Assembly (NCBI GenBank): GCA_017301995.1
Contig: JAFLEH010000042.1
Coordinates: 1 to 44,013 of the forward strand
Length of the DNA: 44,013 bases
Reading direction: 5' to 3'
Source of the DNA: Verrucomicrobiota bacterium
GTDB taxonomy: Bacteria > Verrucomicrobiota > Verrucomicrobiia > Verrucomicrobiales > Akkermansiaceae
A model generated the notes under the pieces. That model did no database searches, had not been told where the DNA came from, and worked only from the letters and a program-made list of their open reading frames with translations. Made by a program: the position numbers and the translations under genes. This document shows, one piece after another, positions 16,066 through 24,828 of the stretch (positions within the stretch are counted from its first letter, which is position 1; every line of letters begins with the position of its first letter).

Positions 16066-17595
16066 ATGTCAGCGGACAAAAGGAAGCACATCGTCGTCGT
16101 AGGAGCGGGGCCTGGCGGGCTCACGGCCGCCATGTTATTGGCGCATCGGGGGTTCAGGGTCACGGTGGTGGAGAAGGACGACCGCGTGGGCGGGCGGAAC
16201 GCCGAACTGGCGTTCGACGGGTTTTCGTTCGATGTGGGGCCGACGTTTCTGCATCAGAAATTCGGGTTGGACGAGGTTTTCGAGGAGACCGGGGCGCGCA
16301 GCGGGGATTATCTGGAATTCACCGATCTGAACCCGATGACGCGGCTCACGTGGGGTGACACGTCGTTGCACACGTATAGCGATCTTCCGAGGATGGAGGA
16401 GGAGATCGAGCGGGTGTTTCCGGGCAGTCTGGACGGTTTCCGGAGGTACATGAGCGAGCAGGGAGCCAAGTTCCGGCGGATCTATCCGTGCTTGCAGCGG
16501 CCGTATCAGAGCGTGCTTTCCTATCTGAGTCCCGCGCTGCGCCGCGCGCTGCCGGACGTGCTGACCACCCGCACGGTCCACGATGTGCTGGGAGACTACT
16601 ATCAGGACGAGCGGCTCAAGCTGGCGTTCACTTTCCAAGCCAAGTACCTCGGAATGTCGCCGTGGCATTGTCCGGCGCTGTTCAGCATCCTGTCGTTCAC
16701 CGAATACCGGTTCGGCGTCTATCATGTGCGGGGCGGGCTGAACCGGATCTCGCTGGCGATGGCCGACCGCCTGGCCGCACTGGGAGGCGAGCTGCGGCTG
16801 GGCAGCCCGGTGAAACAGCTCACGTTCGCCGGCAAGACCGCCACCGGCGTGGAACTGGCTGGCGGCGAGCGCCTCGCGGCGGACGCCGTGGTGGTCAACG
16901 CCGACTACGGCCACGCCGCGACCACTTTGTTCGGACCGCACAACCGGACCGATGAGGAGATGCGCCGCCGCAGATTCTCCTGCTCCACGTTCATGCTCTA
17001 TCTGGGCATCGACGGCATCTATCCGGATGAGCCGCACCATCACATCGTTTTCGCCGACGACTATCGGAAAAACGTGGAGGACATCCAGAGCGAGCGCCGC
17101 GTTTCCGACGACATGTCGGTGTATGTCAGAAACTCCTCCGTGATCGACCCGGATGTGGCTCCGGCCGGGAAATCCGGGCTCTACGTGCTGGTGCCCACCA
17201 TCAACGCCCGCCATGGCTTCGACTGGGACGCGATCCGGGACGAATACGCCGACAAGGTGCTGTGCCGCATCGAGCGGCGCACCGGGATGAAGGACCTGCG
17301 GAAACGGATCGTGGCCAAGCGGATCATCACCCCGCGCGACTGGGAGGGCCGGTCGGTTTATCTGGGCGCCACGTTCAACCTGGCCCACACGCTGGGGCAG
17401 ATGCTCTATCTGCGTCCCCACAACCGGCTCGGCGGGTTCCGGAATTGTTATCTGGTGGGCGGCGGTACCCATCCGGGAAGCGGGCTGCCGACGATCTACG
17501 AGTCCGGAAAAATCAGCGCGAACCTGATCTGCGAGCAGTTCGGCGTGCCCTACCGCCCGGTGGATCTGGCATCCGGGTTTCTGAAAGAGGCGTGA
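16066..17595 (+). CDS. Phytoene desaturase-like FAD oxidoreductase
   Basis: The 509-residue enzyme shows the N-terminal dinucleotide fold IVVVGAGPGGLTAAMLLAHR followed by VVEKDDRVGGRN, the family signature FDVGPTFL, and the C-terminal FAD-binding end VGGGTHPGSGLPTIYESGKI. This layout and length match CrtI/CrtN/CrtD carotenoid desaturases and related hydroxyneurosporene or diapolycopene oxidases. It would act at the inner membrane on a C30 or C40 polyene. ATG 16066 was preferred to 15967 because the first strand begins ten residues later. No phytoene synthase or other carotenoid gene is nearby, so pathway position cannot be told from context. The exact reaction is uncertain, the family is not. 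Confidence 0.88.
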   Translation: MSADKRKHIVVVGAGPGGLTAAMLLAHRGFRVTVVEKDDRVGGRNAELAFDGFSFDVGPTFLHQKFGLDEVFEETGARSGDYLEFTDLNPMTRLTWGDTSLHTYSDLPRMEEEIERVFPGSLDGFRRYMSEQGAKFRRIYPCLQRPYQSVLSYLSPALRRALPDVLTTRTVHDVLGDYYQDERLKLAFTFQAKYLGMSPWHCPALFSILSFTEYRFGVYHVRGGLNRISLAMADRLAALGGELRLGSPVKQLTFAGKTATGVELAGGERLAADAVVVNADYGHAATTLFGPHNRTDEEMRRRRFSCSTFMLYLGIDGIYPDEPHHHIVFADDYRKNVEDIQSERRVSDDMSVYVRNSSVIDPDVAPAGKSGLYVLVPTINARHGFDWDAIRDEYADKVLCRIERRTGMKDLRKRIVAKRIITPRDWEGRSVYLGATFNLAHTLGQMLYLRPHNRLGGFRNCYLVGGGTHPGSGLPTIYESGKISANLICEQFGVPYRPVDLASGFLKEA

Positions 17596-17752
17596 GGAAG
17601 TTTCGCCGCGGGGTCGGAATCCGGTTGATGCGGACGCGCCGATCCGCTAAAGTCGCGCGCGTTGGAGCCATTCGGTGATCCCCCCGATCAAACCGCAGGG
17701 CTCCTATCCTCCCCGTCGGCATCCCGGAACCCGCCGGCTGCCGGATCAAACC

Positions 17753-18394
17753 ATGGTATTTTCCCCCGGCCCATTCACTTCAGACAGGCTCTCGCGGTTT
17801 TCCGCGGGGATGGCTCTGGTATTGGCCGCGGGTGCCGGGCTGGTGGTGGCGTGGTGGGTCCCTCGTCCGCCGCAGGAAACCCGGACACCCTCGGAATCAA
17901 TCCCCATCCTAACCGAATCCGCGATCCTCCCTGCGGCCGATATTCCGGCAGTAATCCGCTTTTGTGCCACGCACACCAGCGAACGCCGGGGGTTCGTGGT
18001 TTTCAGCGAGGGTTCCGTGGTTCTGGTTTCCGAACCCTGCGCCGATCCCATCGCCCAGGCCGAGGAAACGCTGCGCCGCTGCGCCAAACCGGACGCCGTA
18101 TTCGTGACCGAGCCAACCACCACCGCCGATCTGGTGGTGACCTTCACCGAGCCGGTTTTCCAGTGGATCCCGTCGAAACAGCGGGAAACGCTGGCCACTT
18201 GGGCGGAGAATCACCTCGACACCCTGTTTTCCCCTGCCGAACTCGCGAAAAAATCGGCCAATTGGAAACCGGGAGCCGACGCATGCGTGGGGCTTGTGGC
18301 GCGCACCCGCCTGCTGGAGGACGCCAAGTCCGCAAAGGTGGTGAAAGTGATCCGGCCCGCGCCGGAAACCAAACCGGACACCCCCAACCCGTGA
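17753..18394 (+). CDS. Membrane-anchored protein of unknown function
   Basis: From ATG 17753 the 213-residue product has one N-terminal membrane helix (about 18-38, ALVLAAGAGLVVAWW) and a Pro-rich linker. The soluble alpha/beta domain contains GFVVFSEGSVVLVSEPC and a later TADLVVTFTEP strand. I recognise no family. An upstream ATG at 17675 would give an Arg/Pro-rich extension that looks non-coding. It lies 82 bases before purH on the same strand and may share its transcript. Topology suggests a periplasmic domain. Confidence 0.6.
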   Translation: MVFSPGPFTSDRLSRFSAGMALVLAAGAGLVVAWWVPRPPQETRTPSESIPILTESAILPAADIPAVIRFCATHTSERRGFVVFSEGSVVLVSEPCADPIAQAEETLRRCAKPDAVFVTEPTTTADLVVTFTEPVFQWIPSKQRETLATWAENHLDTLFSPAELAKKSANWKPGADACVGLVARTRLLEDAKSAKVVKVIRPAPETKPDTPNP

Positions 18395-18475
18395 TTCCGG
18401 CTTGCCGGACGCCCGCGGGTCCGATACGGCTGTCCCCGCCGGGCCTTGGCTCCGGCCCAACCACCGACCACCGCC

Positions 18476-20017
18476 ATGCCCATTTCCCGCGCCCTGCTCT
18501 CCGTCTCTGACAAATCCGGTCTAGCCAACTTCGCCAAAGAACTGCACGCCATGGGCGTGGAACTGCTCTCCACCGGCGGCACCGCCAAGGCACTCCGCGA
18601 GGCAGGCCTCCCGGTCATCGACGTTTCCGAATACACCGGCGCGCCCGAACTCTTCGACGGCCGCCTCAAGACCCTCCATCCGAAGGTCCACGGCGGATTG
18701 CTCCAGCGCCGCGACGATCCCGACCACGTCGCCCAGGGCAAGGAACACGAAATCCCGCTCATCGACCTGGTGGTGGTGAACCTCTATCCGTTCGAGCAAA
18801 CCATCGCCAAGCCCGGCGCCACCCTCGCCGAGGCCATCGAGAACATCGACATCGGCGGCCCGTCCATGCTCCGCAGCGCGGCGAAAAACCACTCCGCCGT
18901 CACCGTGGTGGTGGATCCCGGCGACTATCAACGCGTCCTCGACGAAATGCGGGAAAACAACGGAGACACCACCAAGGGCCTGCGCGAACAGCTCGCGGTG
19001 AAGGTTTTCCTCCGCACCTCGCAATACGACGCCGCCATCGCCAACTACCTCGGCCAATGCCGCAGCGGCACCGGTTGCTCGTTCTCGCTGAGCCTCCCCC
19101 TCGAACAGGAACTCCGCTACGGCGACAATCCCCATCAGAAATGCTCGCTCTACGGCCGCTTCGGCGACTTCTTCACCCACCTCCAGGGCAAGGAGCTTTC
19201 CTACACCAACATCCTCGACATCGAGGCCGCCGCCGACCTGATCCTCGACTTTGTTAGACCCACCGTGGCCATCCTCAAGCACACCAACCCCTGCGGCGTG
19301 GGCCAGGACGACGAAAGCCTCAAGGTGGCCTGGCAGAAAGCCTTCGAGACCGACCGCCAGGCGCCCTTCGGCGGCGTGATCGTCTGCAACCGCCCGCTCA
19401 CCCTGGAACTGGCACGCATCATTTCCGAAATTTTCACCGACGTCATCATCGCCCCGGAATTCGAGGCCGACGCCCGCGCCCTGCTCCAGAAAAAGAAAAA
19501 CCTCCGGCTCATGAAAATGAACGAGGCCTATCTGGCGGAAAAGAAATCCCCCGTGATCCGCTCCTGCCCCGGCGGCATCATGGTGATGGACCGCGACCAC
19601 ACCGCGCTCGGGCTCGACAACCTGGAAAGCCGCGTGGTCACCAAGCGCCCGCCCACCGCCGATGAAATGCGCGCCATGCGCTTCGGCTGGCGGATCGTCA
19701 AACACGTCAAGTCCAACGCCATCGTCTATACCTCCGCCGACCGCACCCTCGGCATCGGCGCGGGCCAGATGAGCCGCGTGGATTCCTCCCGCATCGCCGT
19801 TTGGAAGGCCAAGGAAGCCGGACTCGACCTCAAGGGCAGCATCATCGCCTCCGACGCCATGTTCCCCTTCGCCGACGGCCTGCAAAGCGCCATCGAAGCC
19901 GGCGCCACCGCCTGCATCCAGCCCGGCGGCTCGATCCGCGACGAGGAAGTCATCGCCGCCGCCGACGCCGCGGGCATGGCCATGGTCTTCACCGGCCACC
20001 GCCATTTCCGGCACTGA
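18476..20017 (+). CDS. purH: Bifunctional AICAR transformylase/IMP cyclohydrolase
   Basis: Catalyses the last two steps of de novo purine synthesis: formylation of AICAR with 10-formyl-THF, then ring closure to IMP. The 513-residue product starts MPISRALLSVSDKSG and carries the methylglyoxal-synthase-like cyclohydrolase domain (to about residue 195, with STGGTAKALREAG and the KTLHPKVHGG motif). The transformylase domain follows, with ELRYGDNPHQ, the KHTNPCG motif holding the catalytic Lys-His, and a C-terminal AIEAGATACIQPGGSIRD end. Length matches E. coli PurH (529). The ATG at 18446 is rejected because it adds an unconserved Pro-rich leader. The CTAACC-type rare-codon motif appears here as GTTAGA at 19253. 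Confidence 0.95.
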   Translation: MPISRALLSVSDKSGLANFAKELHAMGVELLSTGGTAKALREAGLPVIDVSEYTGAPELFDGRLKTLHPKVHGGLLQRRDDPDHVAQGKEHEIPLIDLVVVNLYPFEQTIAKPGATLAEAIENIDIGGPSMLRSAAKNHSAVTVVVDPGDYQRVLDEMRENNGDTTKGLREQLAVKVFLRTSQYDAAIANYLGQCRSGTGCSFSLSLPLEQELRYGDNPHQKCSLYGRFGDFFTHLQGKELSYTNILDIEAAADLILDFVRPTVAILKHTNPCGVGQDDESLKVAWQKAFETDRQAPFGGVIVCNRPLTLELARIISEIFTDVIIAPEFEADARALLQKKKNLRLMKMNEAYLAEKKSPVIRSCPGGIMVMDRDHTALGLDNLESRVVTKRPPTADEMRAMRFGWRIVKHVKSNAIVYTSADRTLGIGAGQMSRVDSSRIAVWKAKEAGLDLKGSIIASDAMFPFADGLQSAIEAGATACIQPGGSIRDEEVIAAADAAGMAMVFTGHRHFRH

Positions 20018-20135
20018 TCCGGTTCTCCAAACCCGAAATGAGACCACATGATACCTTTCAATTTCGGATTTAACAATTCCGTAAATCGAGATATTGACAT
20101 CCTTATATATCCGATGGAATCTATTGCCGTCACCC

Positions 20136-22823
20136 ATGTTCACCGTCAATTTCATCCGACCCGCCGCCCTTGCCTGGGTGGTGGGGGCAGCTCCGCTTCC
20201 GCTGTGGGCTTGGACTCCCGGCACCTATCCGGCCGGTGGGTCGGGGTTTGCCGTGGACACGCAGGTTAGAAACGACGTGGTGTCGTTCTGGCACGGGGTC
20301 TATCAGGCATCGGAAGGCTATTGGAACAACCACGGCTGGACCGGAAACTACACCGCCACATCACCCTATGACAGCGGAGTGGGCACCACGGCGTCGGTTT
20401 TCGTCACCGATACCGAACGCCGGATCAATTTCTACCGGGCCTTGTGCGGCGTGCCCGCGAATGTGGTTCTCAACACTTCCTCAACCGTGAGTGTCGAGTC
20501 GGGAGACTCCCAACAGCCCGCGGCCTCGACGCTCAAGAGCGCCGCCGCCCAGCGATCGGCCTACATGCTGATCCGGACCTGGGGGTATTATGACGGGACA
20601 CTCCACCCGCCACTGGGAAACTCATGGTCCGCACTTTCCCACAGCCCGGTCCAAGCATCATGCGTCGCTTGGACCACCGCCGCTTGGAACGCGAACTACC
20701 GGGGCAACCTGGCGATCGGCTATTTCGGCCCCGGCGCGGTTGACGCCTACATGCTTGAGGAAACAGGCACGGGAGCCAGCACTTCCGAGTGGAACAGCGA
20801 CGTGGGCCACCGCCGGTGGCTGCTCTATCCGCCATCCACCAACATGGCCACCGGCGACACGCCGGGGCAGTTCGTTTCCTCGGGCAACGTGATCCGGGTG
20901 CCGACCAACGTGATCTACGTTCACCAGAGGACGGCGGAATTGGCCAGCGTGACCCCGAAATTTACGAGCTTTCCGCCGGCGGGGTACTTTCCCGCGCCAC
21001 TCAACTCAACCTACTGGTCCCTGACCTATCCGGGCGCCGATTTCACCAATGCCACGGTGGCGATGACCACCTCGGGCGGCAGCCCAGTCAGCGCCACGGT
21101 GGTGAAACGGAACGGTGTTTACGGTGATCCCGCGCTTGTCTGGCAGGTGGCGTCCGCCGCTTCGGTGAAATCGGTCACGGCGGATACCACGTTCAACGTC
21201 ACCGTCAGCGGAATCGCGGGAACCGGCGTGCCGACATCCGCCAGCTACTCGGTCACCCTCATCAATCCCGACCAGATCACCTCCGACCTATCGGTTTACG
21301 GACCGGCCTCCGCGTCCGTGACCGCCGGCGCCACCTACACGTTTGCCCAACCGGCCTCGGCGGAGGCGGTGCAGGTCAATTCGTTCCAAGCCACAAGCTC
21401 GGCCCTGGCCGAGGGCGCGGAGGATGCCACCTCGGCCTACGTGATCTCGAACACGACCGGGAGCTATGCCCTGCTCTCGACGTGTTCCTTTTCTTCGGAT
21501 CCGGGATTCACGCCCCTGTCGGGAGCCGGAACGAAGTCCTTCAACCTGACGTTTCCGATCTCTTACGACCTGAAATACTCCGGGCCGGCTCAGCAGTCGT
21601 TCGAACTCGACCGCGACATCCTTCCCGGATCGGGCGCGAAGCTGAATTTCAAATACCAGCGGGGCAACATGAGTCCGGGATCGAACCTGGTCGTTGAGAG
21701 CAGCAATGACGCCGGCCTCACCTGGACCCAGCTCGGCACCGCGATCACCGGAAACGCCACCGGCCAGCGTGACACCACCGTCACCACCACCAACCGCGAC
21801 CTCACATCTTCGGCCACACCGGTCCGCGTCCGGTTCCGATACTATCTGACGGCGGGCCAGGGGGCCTACACGGTGGAGCAATTCCCCACCTATCCCACCG
21901 GCATTTTCATCGACGACATTTCGACCACGAATTGCCAATGGCTGGTTCTGAAAAAATCCAACGACATTGCGGCCGGGGCGACCAGCCTTGCCCTGACATC
22001 CACCACCGCGGGTGTCACGCCGGCCAACAACACCGAACTGCGCCTGCGGATGCGGACAAAACTGGGCAACCGCTGGATGCCCTACGGTTCCCAGAAAACG
22101 GTCACCTATTCCTCATCCGCGCAAACCTCCGCGCCGGTGTTCAGCATCGCCTCCGGCAGCTATCCCTCCGGTCAGGCGATCACCATCACCGGGGATTCCG
22201 GCTCCACGATCTATTATCGCGCCAATGGCGGAGCCGAACAGTCCGCCTCCAGTCCGGTCACCGGCCTCAGCGTGCCGGCCTATCCGTCCACCCTCTCGAT
22301 CACCGCCTACGCGACCAAAACCGCCCATTCGGGCAGCGCCCTGGCGACCGCGACCTATTCGAGCACGCCGTTTCTATCATGGGCGGGAACGGCGTTTTCC
22401 GGTGTGACCGACGCGACTGTCATCGGTGCGGCCGCCGATCCTGACAAGGACGGGAAATCCAATCTGTTGGAATTCGCGCTTGGCGGGGATCCGGACGCGG
22501 CATCGGACACCGGCGTGGTCCGCGCCCTAACCAACGACGGCAGCGATACTCCGAAGTTGTTGCTGACCATCGCGGTCCGATCCGGCGCGCCCGCGTTTTC
22601 CGGCACACCTTCCCCATCGTCCACGGTCGATGGCATCACCTATACCATCCTCGGCGGACTCACGCCGTCCGGCACGACTTCGGCGGTGTCGGTGGTGTCG
22701 CCTCAAACCTCGGGCCTCCCCGCCGCGCCGGCCGGCTATGAATACCGGACGTTCAAACTGGACGCCGCGGATGGCCTGCCATCCAAGGGTTTCATGCGGG
22801 TGAAGGTGACCGGCTCGTTCTAA
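20136..22823 (+). CDS. Large secreted CAP-domain protein with beta-sandwich modules
   Basis: The 895-residue product has a signal peptide (about 1-26). A CAP/SCP-like domain follows, with ERRINFYRALCGVP at the start, and a NSDVGHRRWLLYP segment near the family's conserved His region. Further on is a long region of beta-sandwich modules rich in Thr/Ser/Val. One module (around 670-720) matches the chitobiase/beta-hexosaminidase C-terminal type: GSYPSGQAITIT then STIYYRANGG. Near the end, DPDKDGKSNLLEFALGGDP is a calcium-type DxDxDG loop common at the C-termini of PVC secreted proteins. Likely extracellular or surface-located; ligand unknown. Its TAA overlaps the stop of the convergent mazG gene. 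Confidence 0.78.
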   Translation: MFTVNFIRPAALAWVVGAAPLPLWAWTPGTYPAGGSGFAVDTQVRNDVVSFWHGVYQASEGYWNNHGWTGNYTATSPYDSGVGTTASVFVTDTERRINFYRALCGVPANVVLNTSSTVSVESGDSQQPAASTLKSAAAQRSAYMLIRTWGYYDGTLHPPLGNSWSALSHSPVQASCVAWTTAAWNANYRGNLAIGYFGPGAVDAYMLEETGTGASTSEWNSDVGHRRWLLYPPSTNMATGDTPGQFVSSGNVIRVPTNVIYVHQRTAELASVTPKFTSFPPAGYFPAPLNSTYWSLTYPGADFTNATVAMTTSGGSPVSATVVKRNGVYGDPALVWQVASAASVKSVTADTTFNVTVSGIAGTGVPTSASYSVTLINPDQITSDLSVYGPASASVTAGATYTFAQPASAEAVQVNSFQATSSALAEGAEDATSAYVISNTTGSYALLSTCSFSSDPGFTPLSGAGTKSFNLTFPISYDLKYSGPAQQSFELDRDILPGSGAKLNFKYQRGNMSPGSNLVVESSNDAGLTWTQLGTAITGNATGQRDTTVTTTNRDLTSSATPVRVRFRYYLTAGQGAYTVEQFPTYPTGIFIDDISTTNCQWLVLKKSNDIAAGATSLALTSTTAGVTPANNTELRLRMRTKLGNRWMPYGSQKTVTYSSSAQTSAPVFSIASGSYPSGQAITITGDSGSTIYYRANGGAEQSASSPVTGLSVPAYPSTLSITAYATKTAHSGSALATATYSSTPFLSWAGTAFSGVTDATVIGAAADPDKDGKSNLLEFALGGDPDAASDTGVVRALTNDGSDTPKLLLTIAVRSGAPAFSGTPSPSSTVDGITYTILGGLTPSGTTSAVSVVSPQTSGLPAAPAGYEYRTFKLDAADGLPSKGFMRVKVTGSF

Positions 22824-23623
22824 CAACCCTTCGCCGCCACCCACGCGGCTTCCATCTCGTCGAGCGTGGCCGCCTCCAGCGAGCTTCCGTTTTCCAACAA
22901 GGTCCGCTCCACCTCGCCGAAGCGGCTTTCGAACTTCGCGTTGGCCGCGGCCATCAGCACTTCGGGATCGAGTTTGCGGAACCGTGCCAGGTTCACCAGC
23001 GAGAACATCACGTCGCCCATTTCCTCGGCCACCGCGGCGGCATCGCCTTCGGTTAGAGCGGCGCGGAGCTCGTCCACCTCCTCCAACAATTTGCCGGTCA
23101 CGCCGACCTCGTCGGGCCAGTCGAAGCCCACTTTGGCGGCCTTTTTCTGGAGTTTCACCGCCTTGAGCAGGGCGGGAAGACCCTTGCCGGTGCCGTGCAG
23201 AAAGGGTTTGGCGGTATCGCCCTTTTCACCGCGCTTGATCGCGTCCCACTGGCGCAGCACGGCGTCGGAATCGCTCGCGTCGCTCTCCCCGAACACATGC
23301 GGATGCCGCCGCACGAGCTTGTCGGAGATCCCACGCGCCACCTCGTCGAGGTCGAAGCGCCCGGTTTCCTGCGCCAGTTCGCTGTGGAAAACCACCTGCA
23401 GCAGCAGGTCGCCGAGTTCCTCGCGCATGTCCGCGTCATCCGCGCGCTGGATGGCGTCCACCGTTTCGTAGGCTTCTTCTATCAGATTTGGAATCAGCGA
23501 AACATGCGTCTGCTCGGCGTCCCAGGGACAGCCGCCCGGCGCGCGGAGGCGGTGCATGATCGCCCGCAACCGCTCTATCTGGCGGGCGGGATCGGTGACG
23601 GTCATCATTTCGGCGTCGGTCAT
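22820..23623 (-). CDS. mazG: Nucleoside triphosphate pyrophosphohydrolase
   Basis: Hydrolyses (d)NTPs to monophosphates and pyrophosphate, acting in nucleotide-pool sanitation. The 267-residue product has two MazG domains. The first shows CPWDAEQTHVSLIPNLIEEA with YETVDAI and REELGDLLLQVVFH, giving the ExxE...ExxD magnesium site. The second shows KLLEEVDELRAAL and AEEMGDVMFSLVN. Length matches E. coli MazG (263). The ATG at 23623 overlaps the rhomboid stop as ATGA; an in-frame ATG at 23608 is an alternative. The stop shares bases with the convergent CAP gene stop. Confidence 0.93.
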   Translation of the reverse strand: MTDAEMMTVTDPARQIERLRAIMHRLRAPGGCPWDAEQTHVSLIPNLIEEAYETVDAIQRADDADMREELGDLLLQVVFHSELAQETGRFDLDEVARGISDKLVRRHPHVFGESDASDSDAVLRQWDAIKRGEKGDTAKPFLHGTGKGLPALLKAVKLQKKAAKVGFDWPDEVGVTGKLLEEVDELRAALTEGDAAAVAEEMGDVMFSLVNLARFRKLDPEVLMAAANAKFESRFGEVERTLLENGSSLEAATLDEMEAAWVAAKGC

Positions 23624-24474
23624 GGCGGGGAATTGCGGGTTTGGGAAACGCGTTCGAGGGTTCTCTTTTCGGCGCGGGTGAGGCTGTGCATACCGTGCTC
23701 GGAGATTTTGTCGAGGATGCGATCCACTTCCTCGCGGACCGCCGCGTCGGAGCGCCGTCGCGAGAACACCTTCGGCGGGATGATTTCCACCTCCGGATCG
23801 CGGCCGATCGCCCAATTCAGCCAGTGCGGGTGGCGCATCAGCATCCAACCTAACAACGCCCCGCCGAGATGCCCCGCCTCACCGCCGGCGTTGCCCCCCA
23901 GGCCGGTTAGAACCGCGATCACCGCGATGCCCATCACCAGCATGGCCAGTTGGCGCATGCTCGTCTCGATGGGCGGAAATATCAGCATCACCCGCGTTTC
24001 CGGTGCGATCACCGCCACGCCCAACAAGACACCGTAGATCCCCGCCGACGCCCCCACATCGTGGGTATCGATCCCGCTGCCGGAAAACAAGCCCACAGCG
24101 CACAGCACCGAGAAACACAGCGCCCCGGCCACCCCGCAGGCCAGATAGAAAACCGCGAACCGCCGCGATCCCCACCAGCGCTCGACCACCGGACCGAAGA
24201 TCCATAGCCCGACCATGTTGAACGCCAGATGCCCGAGCCCGGCGTGGATGAATTGGAACGTCAGCAGTTCCCAGATCCGACCGCCCAACAATCCATCCCT
24301 AACCGAAAAACTCCCGTGCCGCGCCAGCAGGTGGTCCAGCACCAGCAGGTCCGCCAAAAACACCGCCACATTCAAACCTATCAGCCACCGAACCACAGGC
24401 GTGAGCCTTCCGCCGGGCGAACCCGGTGCCCGGTTCCCGTCGTTTCTCCAGTAGTCCCTGTCGGCCGTCGCCAT
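23620..24474 (-). CDS. Rhomboid-family intramembrane serine protease
   Basis: Cleaves membrane proteins within the bilayer. The 284-residue product has six or seven membrane helices. It carries the HxxxxHxxxN element in HAGLGHLAFNM (77-87), the catalytic Ser143 in GASAGIYG and the catalytic His202 in GHLGGALLG, so the Ser-His dyad is complete. The C-terminal tail (about 230-284, charged, SRRRSDAAVREEVDRIL then SLTRAEKRTL) resembles a small cytosolic domain (DUF6576-like) seen on other rhomboids. It heads a two-gene minus-strand unit with mazG, coupled through a four-base ATGA overlap. Confidence 0.93.
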   Translation of the reverse strand: MATADRDYWRNDGNRAPGSPGGRLTPVVRWLIGLNVAVFLADLLVLDHLLARHGSFSVRDGLLGGRIWELLTFQFIHAGLGHLAFNMVGLWIFGPVVERWWGSRRFAVFYLACGVAGALCFSVLCAVGLFSGSGIDTHDVGASAGIYGVLLGVAVIAPETRVMLIFPPIETSMRQLAMLVMGIAVIAVLTGLGGNAGGEAGHLGGALLGWMLMRHPHWLNWAIGRDPEVEIIPPKVFSRRRSDAAVREEVDRILDKISEHGMHSLTRAEKRTLERVSQTRNSPP

Positions 24475-24605
24475 GTCGCCGCCATCCTACACGGGCGTTT
24501 CCCGTCGGCAAGCCGCGTGCCCGACTCCGGAAAAAATCGCGGAAATCAAGTTTTTTCTGAAAAATTTCCGGCCGGGTTACGTTAAGGGTATGTAGGTTTC
24601 ATTTG

Positions 24606-24717
24606 GTTCCTGGGCGGCCACCGCCTCACGTCGCAAGGCGCGGGGCGACGGCGGCCCGCCCAAAGTTCTCCGGAACACCGACGGCGGCGGGTTATGGGTT
24701 TTCCCGCCGCCGTTTTT
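24606..24717 (+). ncRNA. Structured RNA candidate or leader ending in an intrinsic terminator, upstream of pckG
   Basis: Nested complementary arms form one long hairpin: GTTCC 24606-24610 with GGAAC 24672-24676, TGGGCGG 24611-24617 with CCGCCCA 24656-24662, CCGCC 24621-24625 with GGCGG 24650-24654, and GTCGC 24630-24634 with GCGAC 24645-24649. A separate GC-rich hairpin with a T5 tail follows. The whole lies on the pckG strand, ending 111 bases before its start. It may be an independent small RNA or an attenuating leader of pckG. It matches no RNA family I can name. Confidence 0.5.
24681..24717 (+). terminator. Intrinsic terminator upstream of pckG
   Basis: Arms ACGGCGGCGGG (24681-24691) and CCCGCCGCCGT (24703-24713) pair over 11 bases around an 11-base loop, with a T-run to 24717. 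It is oriented to stop plus-strand transcription before pckG. Confidence 0.7.
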
Positions 24718-24828
24718 CGTACTCGAAACAACCGGTTTTGCGCATTTTTCGCCAAAATTCGTGCGTTTTTACCGATTTCGTCCGAAAGTGTTGCCAAGTT
24801 GCATATTGCTGGCTATCCGGTCCACGCT

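Noticed and set aside
18521..20224. Antisense open frame of 567 codons opposite purH
   Set aside because: Gly/Val/Asp/His-rich mirror translation typical of GC-rich codon-position bias; purH is unmistakable on the other strand.
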